From an uncultured Chlorobiaceae bacterium (GTDB taxonomy: Bacteria > Bacteroidota > Chlorobiia > Chlorobiales > Chlorobiaceae), in the NCBI GenBank assembly GCA_903865705.1, contig CAIPKT010000126.1, positions 1 through 52,939 on the forward strand: a stretch of DNA of 52,939 nucleotides. Direction: 5' to 3'. Below the pieces are notes generated by a model. The model made no database searches and was not told the origin of the DNA. It saw only the letters and a list, made by a program, of their open reading frames with translations. A program made the translations under genes and the position numbers. Shown here in pieces: positions 17,009-27,236 of this stretch (the stretch's first letter is position 1; the number at the start of each line of letters is the position of its first letter).

Positions 17009-17836
17009 TTACTGCCAGCCGTTGACCATTTTAAAGATTTCCCTGTCGCCGATCGGGACGGGTACTGAGGCGACGGGATTATCCTGAATGAGGAAATCAG
17101 CAATTTCATTGTAGGGCAGAAGGCACTCGGCCTTCTCCGGGGTATCGTCCATGGCATACATGGTTTTGCCGGCAAAGCGGCTCTTGCGGATCAATTCGTG
17201 GTATGGTACTTTTGCAAGCAGCTTTGTTCCGACTTTTTCGGCAAACTGGTCGAGCATGTTGGTGCCTCCACCGGTGACGTAGTCAACGCGGTTAGCAACA
17301 ATACCGGCAAGTTTGACCTTATAGCGTACGCTTTTCTGCTGAATGGCCATGCAGAGGCGATTGGCTGCGAAAATGCTGTCGAAATCGTTGGTGGCAATGA
17401 TGATGGCATAGTCGGCATAGTTGAGCGGAGCGCTGAAACCGCCGCAGACAACGTCACCGAGCACATCAAAGAGGATGACATCATATTTTTCATAGAGACC
17501 AAGCTCCTGGAGCAGGGCAACGGATTCTCCGACCACATAGCCGCCGCAGCCGCTACCGGCTGGAGGGCCACCCGCTTCAAGGCAGTCGATACCGGCAAAG
17601 CCAGTCTCAATAATATCTTCCGCACTCAGTTCCTCATGGTGGAAATCAACTTCTTCAAGAGCTTCGATTACGGTTTTCTGCAATTTCCCTGTGATGGGGA
17701 ATGTGCTGTCATGCTTGGGATCGCAACCGATCTGCAGTACCTTGGCGCCTTTCAGGGCAAGTGCCGCCGAAATATTGGCGCTTGTCGTGCTTTTTCCTAT
17801 ACCACCCTTGCCATATACCGCTAAAACTAAACTCAT
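17009..17836 (-). CDS. bchL: Dark-operative protochlorophyllide reductase, iron protein BchL
   Basis: A 275-residue homologue of nitrogenase iron protein NifH. As a dimer it hydrolyses ATP and passes electrons from ferredoxin to the BchNB catalytic component. The P-loop [20 protein letters not shown] lies at residues 8-27, switch I starts at GCDPKHDST, and the inter-subunit 4Fe-4S ligands are Cys97 ([11 protein letters not shown]) and Cys131 ([12 protein letters not shown]). All key residues are present. It is the last gene of bchN-bchB-bchL, 33 nt after bchB, and ends at a strong terminator. Confidence 0.97.
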   Translation of the reverse strand: MSLVLAVYGKGGIGKSTTSANISAALALKGAKVLQIGCDPKHDSTFPITGKLQKTVIEALEEVDFHHEELSAEDIIETGFAGIDCLEAGGPPAGSGCGGYVVGESVALLQELGLYEKYDVILFDVLGDVVCGGFSAPLNYADYAIIIATNDFDSIFAANRLCMAIQQKSVRYKVKLAGIVANRVDYVTGGGTNMLDQFAEKVGTKLLAKVPYHELIRKSRFAGKTMYAMDDTPEKAECLLPYNEIADFLIQDNPVASVPVPIGDREIFKMVNGWQ

Positions 17837-17869
17837 AATGATAACAGAGAATATGATTGATAGAAAATC

Positions 17870-19477
17870 TTACCCGCCAAGTGACTCTTTTGCCTGCCGG
17901 AACACCTCTATGGATACCATAGATTCGCCACGTTCGTGTGCAAAGTTTTCGGTGTTCTTTCTGACCTTTTTACGGACAAAAAATGGAACTTTCTTGAGCA
18001 TGGTCTCGGCCTCATCGCTCCATTTCATTTCACCATCGGCTGCATTGACTGTAACTTCGGCGGCTATTTCCGGTAAAACGTGACCATTACTATCGGCTTG
18101 CGCTGAGACTGACGCTTCAGATGGGGCAGATGCCTCGCTCTCTTCGTATTCAAGACCGGCATCGCCGAAAAAGTCGATCAAGTGCTTTTCAAGGCCAAGT
18201 TTGCAGGAAAGATAGACTCTGTCGGCAATAACATCGGCACCATCAAAACCAAAGAAAGGGTAATAGCCGAGCAGATGGTTTTCAATATGGGTTGGCGGAC
18301 AGATTACCATGCAGGGAACATCAAGCTTGCGGCAACTGTGGCGCTCCATCTGCGTACCACAGACCAGGTCGGGCATCTGATCGTCAATGATTTGTGCAAC
18401 ATCCTGAAACTTGTCGGTTACGATGAGTGCGCCGGGAAGGTAGCCTTCAAGCTCTTTGCGCACCCAGTCGGCATGACGCTCGAGATAGGTGCCCGCACCG
18501 ATAATCTGCATTCCGAGTTCATCACGCAGAAACTTTACAAGAGCGACGGTATGCGTGGCATCACCGAAAACAAAGGCCCGCTTGTTACTGAAACTCTCCA
18601 TATCGGCTGTTCTGGCAAACCAGGGAACACCGCTTGGGGCGCTCATGCCGTCGAGCGAGAAAGCGTTCAGCGCTGGCATGACAAGGGGAGGAACTCCCCG
18701 TTCAGCGGCAGTCGCATTAAGCTTCCCGATCAGGGAGCGGAGCCATGCAAGTGTGGGTTCAACCCCTATCGGCGCTTCATAAATCGCCGGCATATCGAAC
18801 GTTTCAGCAAGGTATTCAGCCGCTGTTGCACCTATCTCCCGATAAGGGGCAATATTAAGCCAGGCGGCTGGCAGTTTCCGAAGGTCATCAATCCCTGCTC
18901 CCCATGGAGCAACAACGTTGACCGTAATGCCAAGCGTCTGCAGCATGCGCCTGAGGCTTGTGAGGTTGGCACGCAAATGAAAACCAAGTGAGGTAAAGCC
19001 AAGCAGATTCACTGATGGCCGGGCTGTTTTTTCCTGGGTTTGGGCAAAACGTTTTACCAGTTCGGTCAACAGACCGTCGGCCGCCTCGTTTTCCGATACC
19101 CTGAAGGGGTTGAGCGCATAGACCAGAATTTTTTCCGGCGGCAGACCCGAATGGGCTGCAAGCTGATGAAGGTCTTCTTGAAGAAGAGCGGTGCTGCAAC
19201 TCGGTGCTATGACAATAAGTTCAGGACTGTAATGGTGTTCGACCTGCTGGAGTGTTGCAGGAAGTCTTGATACTCCCTGGGCAAGGTCTCTTCCACGAAC
19301 CACACTGATCGACAAACCGGGAAATTGCGGGGTCCGTTCAAGCATGGTATAGGTTGCCGTGATGTAATCATCCCCTTGGGGAGCATGATAGACGGTGTGA
19401 ACCCCTTTCATACTGTTGGTGACTCGGCTGATACCATGAAGGGCGGTGCCCTCGTAGAGCCAGAAAGCTAAGCGCAT
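17870..19477 (-). CDS. bchB: Dark-operative protochlorophyllide reductase subunit B
   Basis: A 535-residue NifK-like subunit of the light-independent enzyme that reduces ring D of protochlorophyllide. The first 430 residues are the oxidoreductase domain. Asp36 ([13 protein letters not shown]) is at the position that ligates the NB 4Fe-4S cluster in characterised BchB. A charged, Ala/Ser/Glu-rich linker of about 45 residues precedes the small C-terminal PCP_red domain, ending [15 protein letters not shown]. This arrangement is normal for the family. It lies 40 nt after bchN. Confidence 0.97.
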   Translation of the reverse strand: MRLAFWLYEGTALHGISRVTNSMKGVHTVYHAPQGDDYITATYTMLERTPQFPGLSISVVRGRDLAQGVSRLPATLQQVEHHYSPELIVIAPSCSTALLQEDLHQLAAHSGLPPEKILVYALNPFRVSENEAADGLLTELVKRFAQTQEKTARPSVNLLGFTSLGFHLRANLTSLRRMLQTLGITVNVVAPWGAGIDDLRKLPAAWLNIAPYREIGATAAEYLAETFDMPAIYEAPIGVEPTLAWLRSLIGKLNATAAERGVPPLVMPALNAFSLDGMSAPSGVPWFARTADMESFSNKRAFVFGDATHTVALVKFLRDELGMQIIGAGTYLERHADWVRKELEGYLPGALIVTDKFQDVAQIIDDQMPDLVCGTQMERHSCRKLDVPCMVICPPTHIENHLLGYYPFFGFDGADVIADRVYLSCKLGLEKHLIDFFGDAGLEYEESEASAPSEASVSAQADSNGHVLPEIAAEVTVNAADGEMKWSDEAETMLKKVPFFVRKKVRKNTENFAHERGESMVSIEVFRQAKESLGG

Positions 19478-19517
19478 ACTTTATGACGTTTGTTTATTGC
19501 ATTTTCTTGACGGTGAA

Positions 19518-20780
19518 TTATTCAGCGCTCGGCATAACTCCTTCAAGCCACACCTCCCTGTCGAAAGCCGGCAGCTTGCTGCGGCGCTGGAGCGGTGAAA
19601 CGAACATGTTTGCCAGAGTAACAACTCCCGACCAACTGTGAATGGACATAAGCATGAATTCCATGCTCCACTTCACAACAAAACCATTGCCGGCAAAAGG
19701 GTTGGCGGTCATCAGCGAGGTAATGATCAGATCTGGTTTGATGCGCCTGACATCCTCAAGCTGACGATGAAAGTTCGGCTGCTCAACAACGCGAACACCA
19801 TCAAGAGCCTGAAGTTCACGTGCGTGAAATTTTTTGTTGATATAGGCGCTGCTGCATTCTACCACATCGGCACCGGCACTGTGGAGAAAACGTGCAAGCG
19901 GCAGTTCCATCATGGTATCGGCGGTCAGAAATACCTTTTTGCCTTTAAGAAGTTCTGTCTGATTTCGGATTTTATCCCATGCGGCTTTTTCGCGGTCACG
20001 AAGATCAACGGTGATACCAAATTCACGGGCAAGATCTTCCCAGAAGGCTCTGGTACCATCGGGACCGAAAGGAAAGAGTGAATGAAGCACGCTGCATCCC
20101 CTTTCACGGGATAGCTTTACGGCAACTCTTGAAAGATAGGGCTGAATGGGGGCCAGAACGGTATCGGGGCCAATGGCCGGCATTTTATCGAACCGGGATT
20201 CAGGAAGAAAACCACCCACCGGAATTCCAAGCGCTTCGGCCTCTGCCCTGAGGTCGTCAGCCGTTATATCGTTCACCGAGCCAAGAAAGACAACGCTTTT
20301 CTGACCTGCGGGAGCTTGGGGACAGAAGGGAACAAGGGCGGAAAGCACGGAGTCTTCAGCCTGGGTAAAATTATAGACCAGACCGCTAGCGGGAACAAAG
20401 AGTACCGGAACATCCGGCGTACTGAGCAAATGGGCAAGTCCCTTGAAATCAACCTTCATAACCTCAGGGGTACATGAAGAAAGAAGAAAAATCACCGACG
20501 GATTATGGTCGGCCTTGATTTCACTGATAATACCCTCAAGAGTTGGCTCGTTCTTCGAAAGATCACCCTCCTCCATGAGGGCAATACCAAAGCGCGGCTT
20601 GGCAAAAATCATCATACCAAGAGCGTTCTGCAGAAAATGGGCACAGGTATGCGTTCCGAGAACAAGAAAAAAGCTGTCCTTGATCTTCTGATACATCCAG
20701 CCAACACAGGCAAGGCCACAAAAACTGTGCGTAACGTTATCTTCCTTGATTACCTGAATATCACCGGGAGCCTGCATCAT
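19518..20780 (-). CDS. bchN: Dark-operative protochlorophyllide reductase subunit N
   Basis: A 420-residue NifD-like subunit, which with BchB forms the heterotetramer that binds protochlorophyllide and one 4Fe-4S cluster per NB pair. Candidate cluster cysteines are Cys21 ([10 protein letters not shown]), Cys46 ([12 protein letters not shown]) and Cys103 ([11 protein letters not shown]), the expected three ligands. The gene starts with two consecutive ATG codons. It is first of the bchNBL run and is separated from the upstream thiamine-binding gene by 98 nt that may hold its own promoter. Confidence 0.97.
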   Translation of the reverse strand: MMQAPGDIQVIKEDNVTHSFCGLACVGWMYQKIKDSFFLVLGTHTCAHFLQNALGMMIFAKPRFGIALMEEGDLSKNEPTLEGIISEIKADHNPSVIFLLSSCTPEVMKVDFKGLAHLLSTPDVPVLFVPASGLVYNFTQAEDSVLSALVPFCPQAPAGQKSVVFLGSVNDITADDLRAEAEALGIPVGGFLPESRFDKMPAIGPDTVLAPIQPYLSRVAVKLSRERGCSVLHSLFPFGPDGTRAFWEDLAREFGITVDLRDREKAAWDKIRNQTELLKGKKVFLTADTMMELPLARFLHSAGADVVECSSAYINKKFHARELQALDGVRVVEQPNFHRQLEDVRRIKPDLIITSLMTANPFAGNGFVVKWSMEFMLMSIHSWSGVVTLANMFVSPLQRRSKLPAFDREVWLEGVMPSAE

Positions 20781-20818
20781 GAATGTTTTCTTTTGAGAGT
20801 TACTGCCCGCAATAAACT

Positions 20819-20850
20819 TCTGTTACAGAGGCCACAAACGTAAACAGAGG
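20819..20850. promoter_or_regulatory. Repeat-containing leader upstream of bchN
   Basis: The 98-nt gap before bchN contains the palindrome TCTGTTACAGA (20819-20829) and two copies of ACAGAGG at 20825-20831 and 20844-20850, 19 bp apart, about two helical turns. This is the pattern of tandem regulator half-sites. It does not fit the known TGT-N12-ACA PpsR/CrtJ site. Regulatory role is a guess from position. Confidence 0.35.
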
Positions 20851-20878
20851 TGAAGATAAAATATTTTCAGTAATCCCC

Positions 20879-21199
20879 CTACTCTTCCAACTCCCTCGCC
20901 GGGACTATTTTCGCTTTTACGGAAGCGCTCTTTTCTCCAAGACGGACTGACCGGTCACGACGGTCATCAATCTTTATAACTGTAAAGACACGCTTGCCAC
21001 CCTGATTGAACGAGTATTCATGGAGCTTGAGAGCAAGGTTGAAAAGCAGAGGCGCAGGCCCTTCAACCGTCGTACCCATATCATGAAGCCTGAAACTGCA
21101 ACCGCTTTCCCCAAGAATTTCCTGCAATCCGGCAACAAATCCACTTAAGCTTCCATCCTTGCTGTCGAGTGGAATAACAGCGATATCCATCAATGCCAT
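20879..21199 (-). CDS. MTH1187 family thiamine-binding protein
   Basis: A 106-residue protein of the MTH1187/YkoF-like (UPF0045) family, a ferredoxin-like fold that binds thiamine or a related pyrimidine. Features are MDIAVIPLDSKDGSLSGFVA, then the conserved FRLHDMGTTVEGPAPLLFNL segment and GKRVFTVIKIDDRRDRS. Length is normal. It lies 18 nt after purA and upstream of bchN. Biological role is unclear. Confidence 0.85.
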   Translation of the reverse strand: MALMDIAVIPLDSKDGSLSGFVAGLQEILGESGCSFRLHDMGTTVEGPAPLLFNLALKLHEYSFNQGGKRVFTVIKIDDRRDRSVRLGEKSASVKAKIVPARELEE

Positions 21200-21217
21200 G
21201 CTAATGATACTCCAAGG

Positions 21218-22522
21218 TTATCTGAAAACTGTCTCTTCCCGTCCCGGCCCGACTGAGATAAAGGTAACCGCTACCTGCAGCTCATCTTCAAGGAAGGTGA
21301 CATAGTTTTGTGCTTCAGGCTGCATATCGGAAAAAGTACGGGCATTTGCGTTCGATGCCATCCATCCTTTCATTGAGGTATAAACAGGCGTCACCCTTGA
21401 AAGTGTCTGATGATCGGTCGGAAAATCATGAATTTCCTTCCCGTCGAGCATATACGAGGTACAGGCCTTGATCTCATCAAACGTGTCAAGTACGTCAAGC
21501 TTGGTAAGCGCAATTTCCGTCACACCGTTTATGGTAAGCGAATAACGGAGAGCCACAAGGTCAATCCAGCCGCAACGGCGCTTTCTTCCTGTCGTGGCAC
21601 CGAACTCATGGCCGATCTTGCCAAGAAGTTCACCGGTCTCGTCAAGCAGTTCCGACGGGAATGCTCCGTTGCCGACTCTGGTCATGTACGCCTTGCAAAC
21701 ACCAATCACCTTGCCGATATAGTTTGGTGCAATGCCGGAGCCGGTGCAGGCTCCGCCTGAAGTTGGGTTGGATGAGGTGACATAGGGATAAGTTCCGTGA
21801 TCAACATCGAGCAGACACCCCTGGGCTCCTTCAAGGAGAACCGTTTTTCCGGCCTGGAGCTGACGGTTCAGGTAGAGCTGGGTATTGGTGACGTAGGGAT
21901 CGATAATCTTGTCGAACTCTTTGTAATCATGTACCATCGTCTCGACATCAATCTCTTCCTTGTCATAAATATTTTTGAAGAGTTTGTTCTTGGCGGCAAG
22001 GTTTTCACGAAGCTTTTCCTGCAGCACTTCTATACTGAGAAGATCGACAACCCTGATACCCTTGCGGGCAAACTTATCCTCATAGCTTGGACCAATTCCC
22101 CGACCGGTTGTGCCGATTTTCTGGTCGCCCTGGGCACTTTCGTGCAGAGAATCGAGCAGTTTATGGTATGGCATGATAAGGTGGGCATTATGGCTGATAA
22201 GAAGCCTGCCTGTAACCTCGTAACCAAGTCCTTCGACTGTTTTGATCTCATCAAGCAGCGCAGCAGGATCAATAACAACACCGTTGCCGATAACACAAAC
22301 ACATCCTTTGTGAAATATTCCGGAGGGAATCAGGTGCAGAACAACGGTTTTATTATCGAAACAGATGGTATGGCCTGCATTCGCCCCCCCCTGATAACGA
22401 ACAACGATATCATACTTGTCCGAAAGGAAATCAACAAGCTTTCCTTTGCCTTCATCACCGAACTGTGTGCCGACAATAACGGTTGCGGACTGTGACGGTG
22501 TCCTGAATTTATTTGATTCCAC
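21218..22522 (-). CDS. purA: Adenylosuccinate synthetase
   Basis: A 434-residue GTP-dependent ligase that joins IMP and aspartate in AMP synthesis. The N-terminal GTP-binding signature TVIVGTQFGDEGKGKLVDFL contains the catalytic Asp, and NAGHTI contains the catalytic His. GTTGRGIGPSYEDK and TTGRKRRCGWIDL are IMP and aspartate contacts. Length is normal. The start is GTG (22522), 14 nt after engB. It begins a run engB-purA-MTH1187 leading into bchNBL. Confidence 0.96.
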   Translation of the reverse strand: MESNKFRTPSQSATVIVGTQFGDEGKGKLVDFLSDKYDIVVRYQGGANAGHTICFDNKTVVLHLIPSGIFHKGCVCVIGNGVVIDPAALLDEIKTVEGLGYEVTGRLLISHNAHLIMPYHKLLDSLHESAQGDQKIGTTGRGIGPSYEDKFARKGIRVVDLLSIEVLQEKLRENLAAKNKLFKNIYDKEEIDVETMVHDYKEFDKIIDPYVTNTQLYLNRQLQAGKTVLLEGAQGCLLDVDHGTYPYVTSSNPTSGGACTGSGIAPNYIGKVIGVCKAYMTRVGNGAFPSELLDETGELLGKIGHEFGATTGRKRRCGWIDLVALRYSLTINGVTEIALTKLDVLDTFDEIKACTSYMLDGKEIHDFPTDHQTLSRVTPVYTSMKGWMASNANARTFSDMQPEAQNYVTFLEDELQVAVTFISVGPGREETVFR

Positions 22523-22536
22523 GACGATTGTTTTTA

Positions 22537-23115
22537 TTAACAGATATAATGATCAAAATGAGCAAGAAGCTCACTCTTTCCCTTGCCTGAAAACGACGAA
22601 TAATTTACAATAAATTTGGCTTTGGCCGCACAACTTTCCATAATCCTGCGAGTCTGTACCTTTTCCTTTTGCCTGAGCTTGTCATATTTGGTCAGAACAA
22701 TACCGTATGGCCTTTCATGAGACTCAAGGAAGCCGATCATCGCCCTGTCGGACTGCATGGCGGGGTGGCGGGAATCAAGCAACAGCACAACCAGCGAAAT
22801 AGAGCGCCGTTGTATGATATAGGAGGAGAGCAGATTACCCCATAAAGCCTTCTCTGCCTGACCGACGGCCGCATAACCATAACCGGGAAGATCAACAAAA
22901 TATACATCCTGGTTAATAAGAAAATAGTTGATAAGCCGTGTTTTTCCAGGAGTTGAACTGGTTTTGGCAAGACCTTTTACCCCCGTGAGGGAGTTGAGCA
23001 AAGTCGATTTGCCAACATTGGACCTTCCGGCAAAAACAATTTCGGGAAATGATTCTTGCGGGAGCCCGGAAAGAGCGGAAACACTGATTTGAAAGGCGGA
23101 ATTGACAATTTTCAT
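22537..23115 (-). CDS. engB: YihA/EngB family ribosome biogenesis GTPase
   Basis: A 192-residue small GTPase (YsxC/EngB) needed for large ribosomal subunit assembly. Motifs in order: G1 [17 protein letters not shown]2 [12 protein letters not shown]3 VDLPGYG, G4 LTKYDKL. Standard length. It is divergent from cysS, with 140 nt between, and first in the minus-strand run. Confidence 0.95.
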   Translation of the reverse strand: MKIVNSAFQISVSALSGLPQESFPEIVFAGRSNVGKSTLLNSLTGVKGLAKTSSTPGKTRLINYFLINQDVYFVDLPGYGYAAVGQAEKALWGNLLSSYIIQRRSISLVVLLLDSRHPAMQSDRAMIGFLESHERPYGIVLTKYDKLRQKEKVQTRRIMESCAAKAKFIVNYSSFSGKGKSELLAHFDHYIC

Positions 23116-23255
23116 ACAAAAAGAGCAGTCAAAAAAAAAGAGCGATAAAAAGGAAGCTAAAAACCTTGCGTTAAAAACCCAAATGTTTAACTTTGAACGG
23201 GCTATTTACCCGGCATGACCCTCACTCCACTAAGTAAAAGGCAGAACAGCAGAAG

Positions 23256-24698
23256 ATGTCACTCTTCATTTATAATTCCCTGGGCAGAAAAAAAGAGAAA
23301 TTCGAACCACTGCATCCACCGGTCGTAACCATGTATGTTTGCGGGCCGACCGTTTACGGCCACGCCCATCTCGGCCATGCAAAAAGCTACGTATCATTCG
23401 ACGTGGTCGTTCGCTGGCTGCGCCATAGCGGATACCGGGTAAAGTATGTGCAGAACATTACTGATGTGGGTCACCTGACCGATGACGGGGACGAGGGTGA
23501 GGACAAAATAATGAAACAGGCCCGACTGGAAAAAACCGACCCTATGGAGATTTCGCAGTTCTATACCCGAAGTTTCTATGAGGATATGGACAAGATGGAC
23601 GTTTTCCGCCCGAATATTGCGCCTGCGGCCACTGCCCATATTCCTGAACAGATTGCCCTGATTGAACGGCTTGTAAAATCCGGTCACGCCTATGAAGCTA
23701 ACGGCAATGTCTATTTCTCGGTTGAATCGTTTTCAGGATATGGAAAGCTTTCGGGAAGAACTGACCAGGAAGCGCTCCAATCCGGAATCAGGGTGGAAGT
23801 GCGCTCAGACAAACGCCACCTTTCGGATTTTGCGCTCTGGAAAAAAGCTGATGCTGGCCATCTGATGAAGTGGAACTCTCCCTGGAGCATCGGCTATCCC
23901 GGCTGGCATCTGGAGTGTTCGGCAATGTCGATGAAATATCTTGGTGAAACGATTGATATTCACGGCGGAGGGATGGAAAACAAGTTTCCCCACCATGACT
24001 GTGAAATCGCCCAATCGGAATCGGTCACAGGTAAGCCATACGTCAGGTTCTGGATGCACAACAACATGGTGACCGTCAACGGTATAAAAATGGGCAAGTC
24101 GCTCAAAAACTCGGTCAATCTCAAAGAGATCTTCAAGGATATCGATCCACTGGTCATTCGATTCTTCATTCTGCAATCCCACTACCGCTCACAACTCGAT
24201 TATTCCGAAACTGCTATTAAGGCCTCATCAACTGGACTTGAGAAGCTCCGTGAAACTAAACGGCGACTCCGGGAACAGAAAACTGGAAGCGAAGTTTTTG
24301 CCATTGAGCCATTTGAGCAACGCTTTACCGAGGCAATGGATGATGATTTCAACACACCGATAGCTATTGCTGTGCTTTTTGACCTCTCTAAATCGATTAA
24401 CGTTGCGCTTGATCGTCCTGAAGGCATGTCGGAAACATCCAGGCTTAAGACAGAGAATTTTCTTGACAAAGCAGGGAGGGAAATTCTCGGCATTCTGCAA
24501 GACGATTGCCAATCCGTTCACGCTGGGGACGAACTGAACGGCAAAAGACTCGATAATGTGATGAGTATTCTGCTTGACCTCCGGGCTGAAGCCCGTAAAA
24601 ACAAGGATTTTGCGCTCAGTGACAGGATACGTGACAAGCTCCTTGATGCCGGGATCGAAATCAAGGATACAAAAGAGGGCGCAAGCTGGTCGAAATAA
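23256..24698 (+). CDS. cysS: Cysteinyl-tRNA synthetase
   Basis: A 480-residue class I aminoacyl-tRNA synthetase. Zinc and substrate cysteine lies in YVCGPTVYGHAHLGHAKSYV, with the HIGH signature as HLGH. LECSAMSMKYLG and HGGGMENKFPHHDCEIAQSE complete the zinc site. The KMSKS loop reads KMGKSLKNSV. The C-terminal helical anticodon domain ends in LSDRIRDKLLDAGIEIKDTKEG. Length is normal. It ends 8 nt before the convergent manC stop. Confidence 0.97.
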   Translation: MSLFIYNSLGRKKEKFEPLHPPVVTMYVCGPTVYGHAHLGHAKSYVSFDVVVRWLRHSGYRVKYVQNITDVGHLTDDGDEGEDKIMKQARLEKTDPMEISQFYTRSFYEDMDKMDVFRPNIAPAATAHIPEQIALIERLVKSGHAYEANGNVYFSVESFSGYGKLSGRTDQEALQSGIRVEVRSDKRHLSDFALWKKADAGHLMKWNSPWSIGYPGWHLECSAMSMKYLGETIDIHGGGMENKFPHHDCEIAQSESVTGKPYVRFWMHNNMVTVNGIKMGKSLKNSVNLKEIFKDIDPLVIRFFILQSHYRSQLDYSETAIKASSTGLEKLRETKRRLREQKTGSEVFAIEPFEQRFTEAMDDDFNTPIAIAVLFDLSKSINVALDRPEGMSETSRLKTENFLDKAGREILGILQDDCQSVHAGDELNGKRLDNVMSILLDLRAEARKNKDFALSDRIRDKLLDAGIEIKDTKEGASWSK

Positions 24699-24706
24699 TC
24701 CGGTTC

Positions 24707-25822
24707 TTAAAGGTACTCTTCAAGTCCTTCGCGTCTGAGCGTATCGAGAACTTCACCTACCCGATGAGAGTACCCCTTGGCGCAAACAAGGAGGGCATCA
24801 TCTGTTTCGACAACAATCATGTCTTTAATCCCTATGGTGCAAACCATCTTGCCGGGAGTGCTCTTGACAAAGACGTTTTCAGACTCAATCTGCACCAGCC
24901 GGCTTTCCGGCAGCGCACCTGCACTCCGGCTTCCGGCAATGTTGAGAACTTCGTCCCAGCAGCCAAGATCTGTCCATCCGAATTCTCCCGTCAGCGCGAA
25001 AACCGTTTCGGCCTTCTCCATAATGCCGTAGTCAATGGAAAGAGAATGAATCCAGGAGTACACATGCTCAATGACCTTCTGTTCACTCTCCGTGCCAAGA
25101 CTCTCGTATATCGTGAGCAGATCTTTGTATAAATCAGGCATGGAGCGTTCAAACTCTCTTGATATGGCATCGATATGCCAGATAAATACCCCGCTGTTCC
25201 AGTAAAAGTCCCTGCTTTCAAGAAATTCCTGAGCGGTCGCAGCGTCAGGCTTTTCGGCAAAAGCCTTTACTCTGAAAAGCATGAAGTCGCACCCGTCTGA
25301 AAATGCAATCGGAATTGGAAGCTGTCCGTCAACCTGAATATATCCATAGGCCGTTTCAGGCCTGTCGGCTTTAATACCAATGGTGACAAGGCCTTGTTTT
25401 TCTCTGGCTACTTCAATGCCTGCCTCGACAATATTGAGAAATGCCTGATCGTCAAGGACAAGATGATCGGAAGGCAGCACAATGGTCACGGCATCTGAAT
25501 CCCTTTTTTTAATATGCGCGGTTGCAAGTGCTATGCAAGGCGCTGTATTGCGGCTGGAAGGCTCAACAATGATATTCTCAGAACGGAAACTACCGTGCGA
25601 GGCAGAAATAAGTGCTCGACCAAGTTCGCTGGTAATGATAAAGATATTCTCTTCCGGCACTAACCCGGAGATGCGGCGGACTGTTTTAGCCACCATTGTC
25701 CCATCATCAAGCAGCTCAACAAACTGCTTCGGCATTTTTTTTCTTGATAAAGGCCATAATTTTTTGCCTATTCCGCCTGCCATAATAACGGCATAAACAT
25801 GTTCTCTTGAACCATTACTCAT
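24707..25822 (-). CDS. manC: Mannose-1-phosphate guanylyltransferase
   Basis: About 371 residues. It forms GDP-mannose from mannose-1-phosphate and GTP, a precursor of surface polysaccharides. The nucleotidyltransferase signature is VIMAGGIGKKLWPLSRKKMPKQF, slightly altered from GGxGxRLWP. VEPSSRNTAPCIALA and FAEKPDAATAQEFLES are also typical. It lacks the C-terminal cupin isomerase domain of bifunctional enzymes. The frame extends to a TTG at 25861 and has ATG codons at 25846 and 25822; 25822 has GAGAG upstream and fits the family start. Confidence 0.88.
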   Translation of the reverse strand: MSNGSREHVYAVIMAGGIGKKLWPLSRKKMPKQFVELLDDGTMVAKTVRRISGLVPEENIFIITSELGRALISASHGSFRSENIIVEPSSRNTAPCIALATAHIKKRDSDAVTIVLPSDHLVLDDQAFLNIVEAGIEVAREKQGLVTIGIKADRPETAYGYIQVDGQLPIPIAFSDGCDFMLFRVKAFAEKPDAATAQEFLESRDFYWNSGVFIWHIDAISREFERSMPDLYKDLLTIYESLGTESEQKVIEHVYSWIHSLSIDYGIMEKAETVFALTGEFGWTDLGCWDEVLNIAGSRSAGALPESRLVQIESENVFVKSTPGKMVCTIGIKDMIVVETDDALLVCAKGYSHRVGEVLDTLRREGLEEYL

Positions 25823-26005
25823 TGAAACTCTCTCTATAGTCTTCATTTTCTTAAAACTCAACCACCCCTGTTATTTGATGGTATTTTATAAGTATTTCTA
25901 TTTAAAGAAGGAGCCGCATCCCCGCAAAGAGCAACATCTATTTGCCATTCATGGTAAAATATCGTTTTTTGAGGTTAAACCACTGAATAGAAAGGATTGA
26001 GACCT

Positions 26006-26665
26006 ATGGAACGACAAAATAATGACCTATCGACACTGCAGACGTTATGCGCTGAACAGGCAATAGTGATCGATCTCTATAAATTGAAACAACTTGTACG
26101 CTATGGAGATTGTCTTGAACAGTGGAACCGTAAGATTAATCTGATCAGTCGGAAGGAGGACGCTCCAGTTATTATCAAGCATATTTTTCATTCACTCCTG
26201 ATCAGTAGGTACCATATTTTCAAGGAGGGTGAGCACGTACTAGATCTTGGTACTGGAGGAGGACTACCTGGCATTCCTCTCTCTATCCTTTTTCCTCACA
26301 CCCGATTTCTTCTGGTGGATGCTACCGGAAAGAAAATTACAGCTTGTCAAGCAATGATTGAGGAGCTTGGAATAAACAACGCTGTCGCGGTACATACGAG
26401 AGTAGAGGAACTTAAGGGTGTTGTGTTTGATACGGTACTCTCAAGGCAGGTTGCACCTCTTGACAAGCTCTGCGCTTATGCAGGGAGGCTTTTAAAGCCG
26501 GGTGGCACGTTGATCTGCCTGAAGGGAGGGAATCTGGACAGTGAGATTGCAAAAGCTCTGGATTCAAGCAAGGATCATAACAAGTTTCCTGCTAGAATTG
26601 AACAGCATCCTATCCATAGCATCAGTCCATTTTTTTCTGAAAAACAAATAGTCATTGCCTGTTGA
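26006..26665 (+). CDS. rsmG: 16S rRNA (guanine527-N7)-methyltransferase
   Basis: A 219-residue Rossmann-fold methyltransferase (GidB family) that modifies G527 in 16S rRNA. It shows [20 protein letters not shown], then the SAM-binding stretch [33 protein letters not shown] and [23 protein letters not shown] at 25991-25996 lies nine nt before ATG 26006, which fixes the start. Its last codons form one arm of the ribosomal superoperon terminator (26649-26692). It converges on rplQ. Confidence 0.94.
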   Translation: MERQNNDLSTLQTLCAEQAIVIDLYKLKQLVRYGDCLEQWNRKINLISRKEDAPVIIKHIFHSLLISRYHIFKEGEHVLDLGTGGGLPGIPLSILFPHTRFLLVDATGKKITACQAMIEELGINNAVAVHTRVEELKGVVFDTVLSRQVAPLDKLCAYAGRLLKPGGTLICLKGGNLDSEIAKALDSSKDHNKFPARIEQHPIHSISPFFSEKQIVIAC

Positions 26666-26692
26666 GATTAACTTATCCTCAGGCAATGACTA
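26649..26692 (-). terminator. Terminator of the ribosomal superoperon
   Basis: TAGTCATTGCCTG (26649-26661) and CAGGCAATGACTA (26680-26692) are perfect 13-nt reverse complements around an 18-nt loop. Read on the minus strand, the stem is followed by the U-rich ATTTGTTTTT. It lies 40 nt after the rplQ stop. The proximal arm overlaps the final codons of rsmG. Confidence 0.85.
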
Positions 26693-26731
26693 AAACGATG
26701 TGATATCAAGAAAGGTTAAAACCAGAGTGTA

Positions 26732-27190
26732 TTACTCGGCTGCAGAAGCTGCTGTTTCGGCAGTTTTCTTGGAGCCTTTGACTCGTTTTGCACGATCCTG
26801 CTTTCCAGTTTTCTGACTTGCTGATGGTGCGTCCTGATAATCGACCAATTCAATTACGGCCATTTTTGCTGCATCACCGAAACGCGGAGCAAGCTTGATA
26901 ACACGAGTATATCCTCCCTGACGGGTACCAACCTTGGCTACAATCTCTTCAAAAAGCATTCTGATAGCCTGCTTGTCGCGAATATCCTTAAAGATTTCGC
27001 GCTGGGCATGGACAGTACCTTTTCGTGCCTTGGTGATAATCTTCTCAACAACCCTGCGGGTCTCCTTGGCTTTTGCCTCAGTCGTCTCAATGCGCTTGTA
27101 AACAAGCAACTGGGTTGAGAGGTTCCTGAGTGTCGCCTTTCTATGGGCTGCGGTTCTTCCGAGTTTTCTTACCGGCTTAACTTTACGCAT
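26732..27190 (-). CDS. rplQ: 50S ribosomal protein L17
   Basis: A 152-residue L17: the core [20 protein letters not shown] with [20 protein letters not shown] is followed, after [21 protein letters not shown], by a Lys/Ala-rich tail of about 35 residues ([20 protein letters not shown]). The tail is longer than in E. coli L17 and is typical of Bacteroidetes/Chlorobi. It is the last gene of the superoperon, 46 nt after rpoA. Confidence 0.97.
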   Translation of the reverse strand: MRKVKPVRKLGRTAAHRKATLRNLSTQLLVYKRIETTEAKAKETRRVVEKIITKARKGTVHAQREIFKDIRDKQAIRMLFEEIVAKVGTRQGGYTRVIKLAPRFGDAAKMAVIELVDYQDAPSASQKTGKQDRAKRVKGSKKTAETAASAAE

Positions 27191-27236
27191 GTAAATTTCC
27201 TGATCTCAATAATTCAAAAAAACGGTTAGTATTCTA

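Noticed and set aside
17198-17824. 208-codon plus-strand frame opposite bchL
   Set aside because: bchL is certain from its motifs, and the antisense product resembles nothing.
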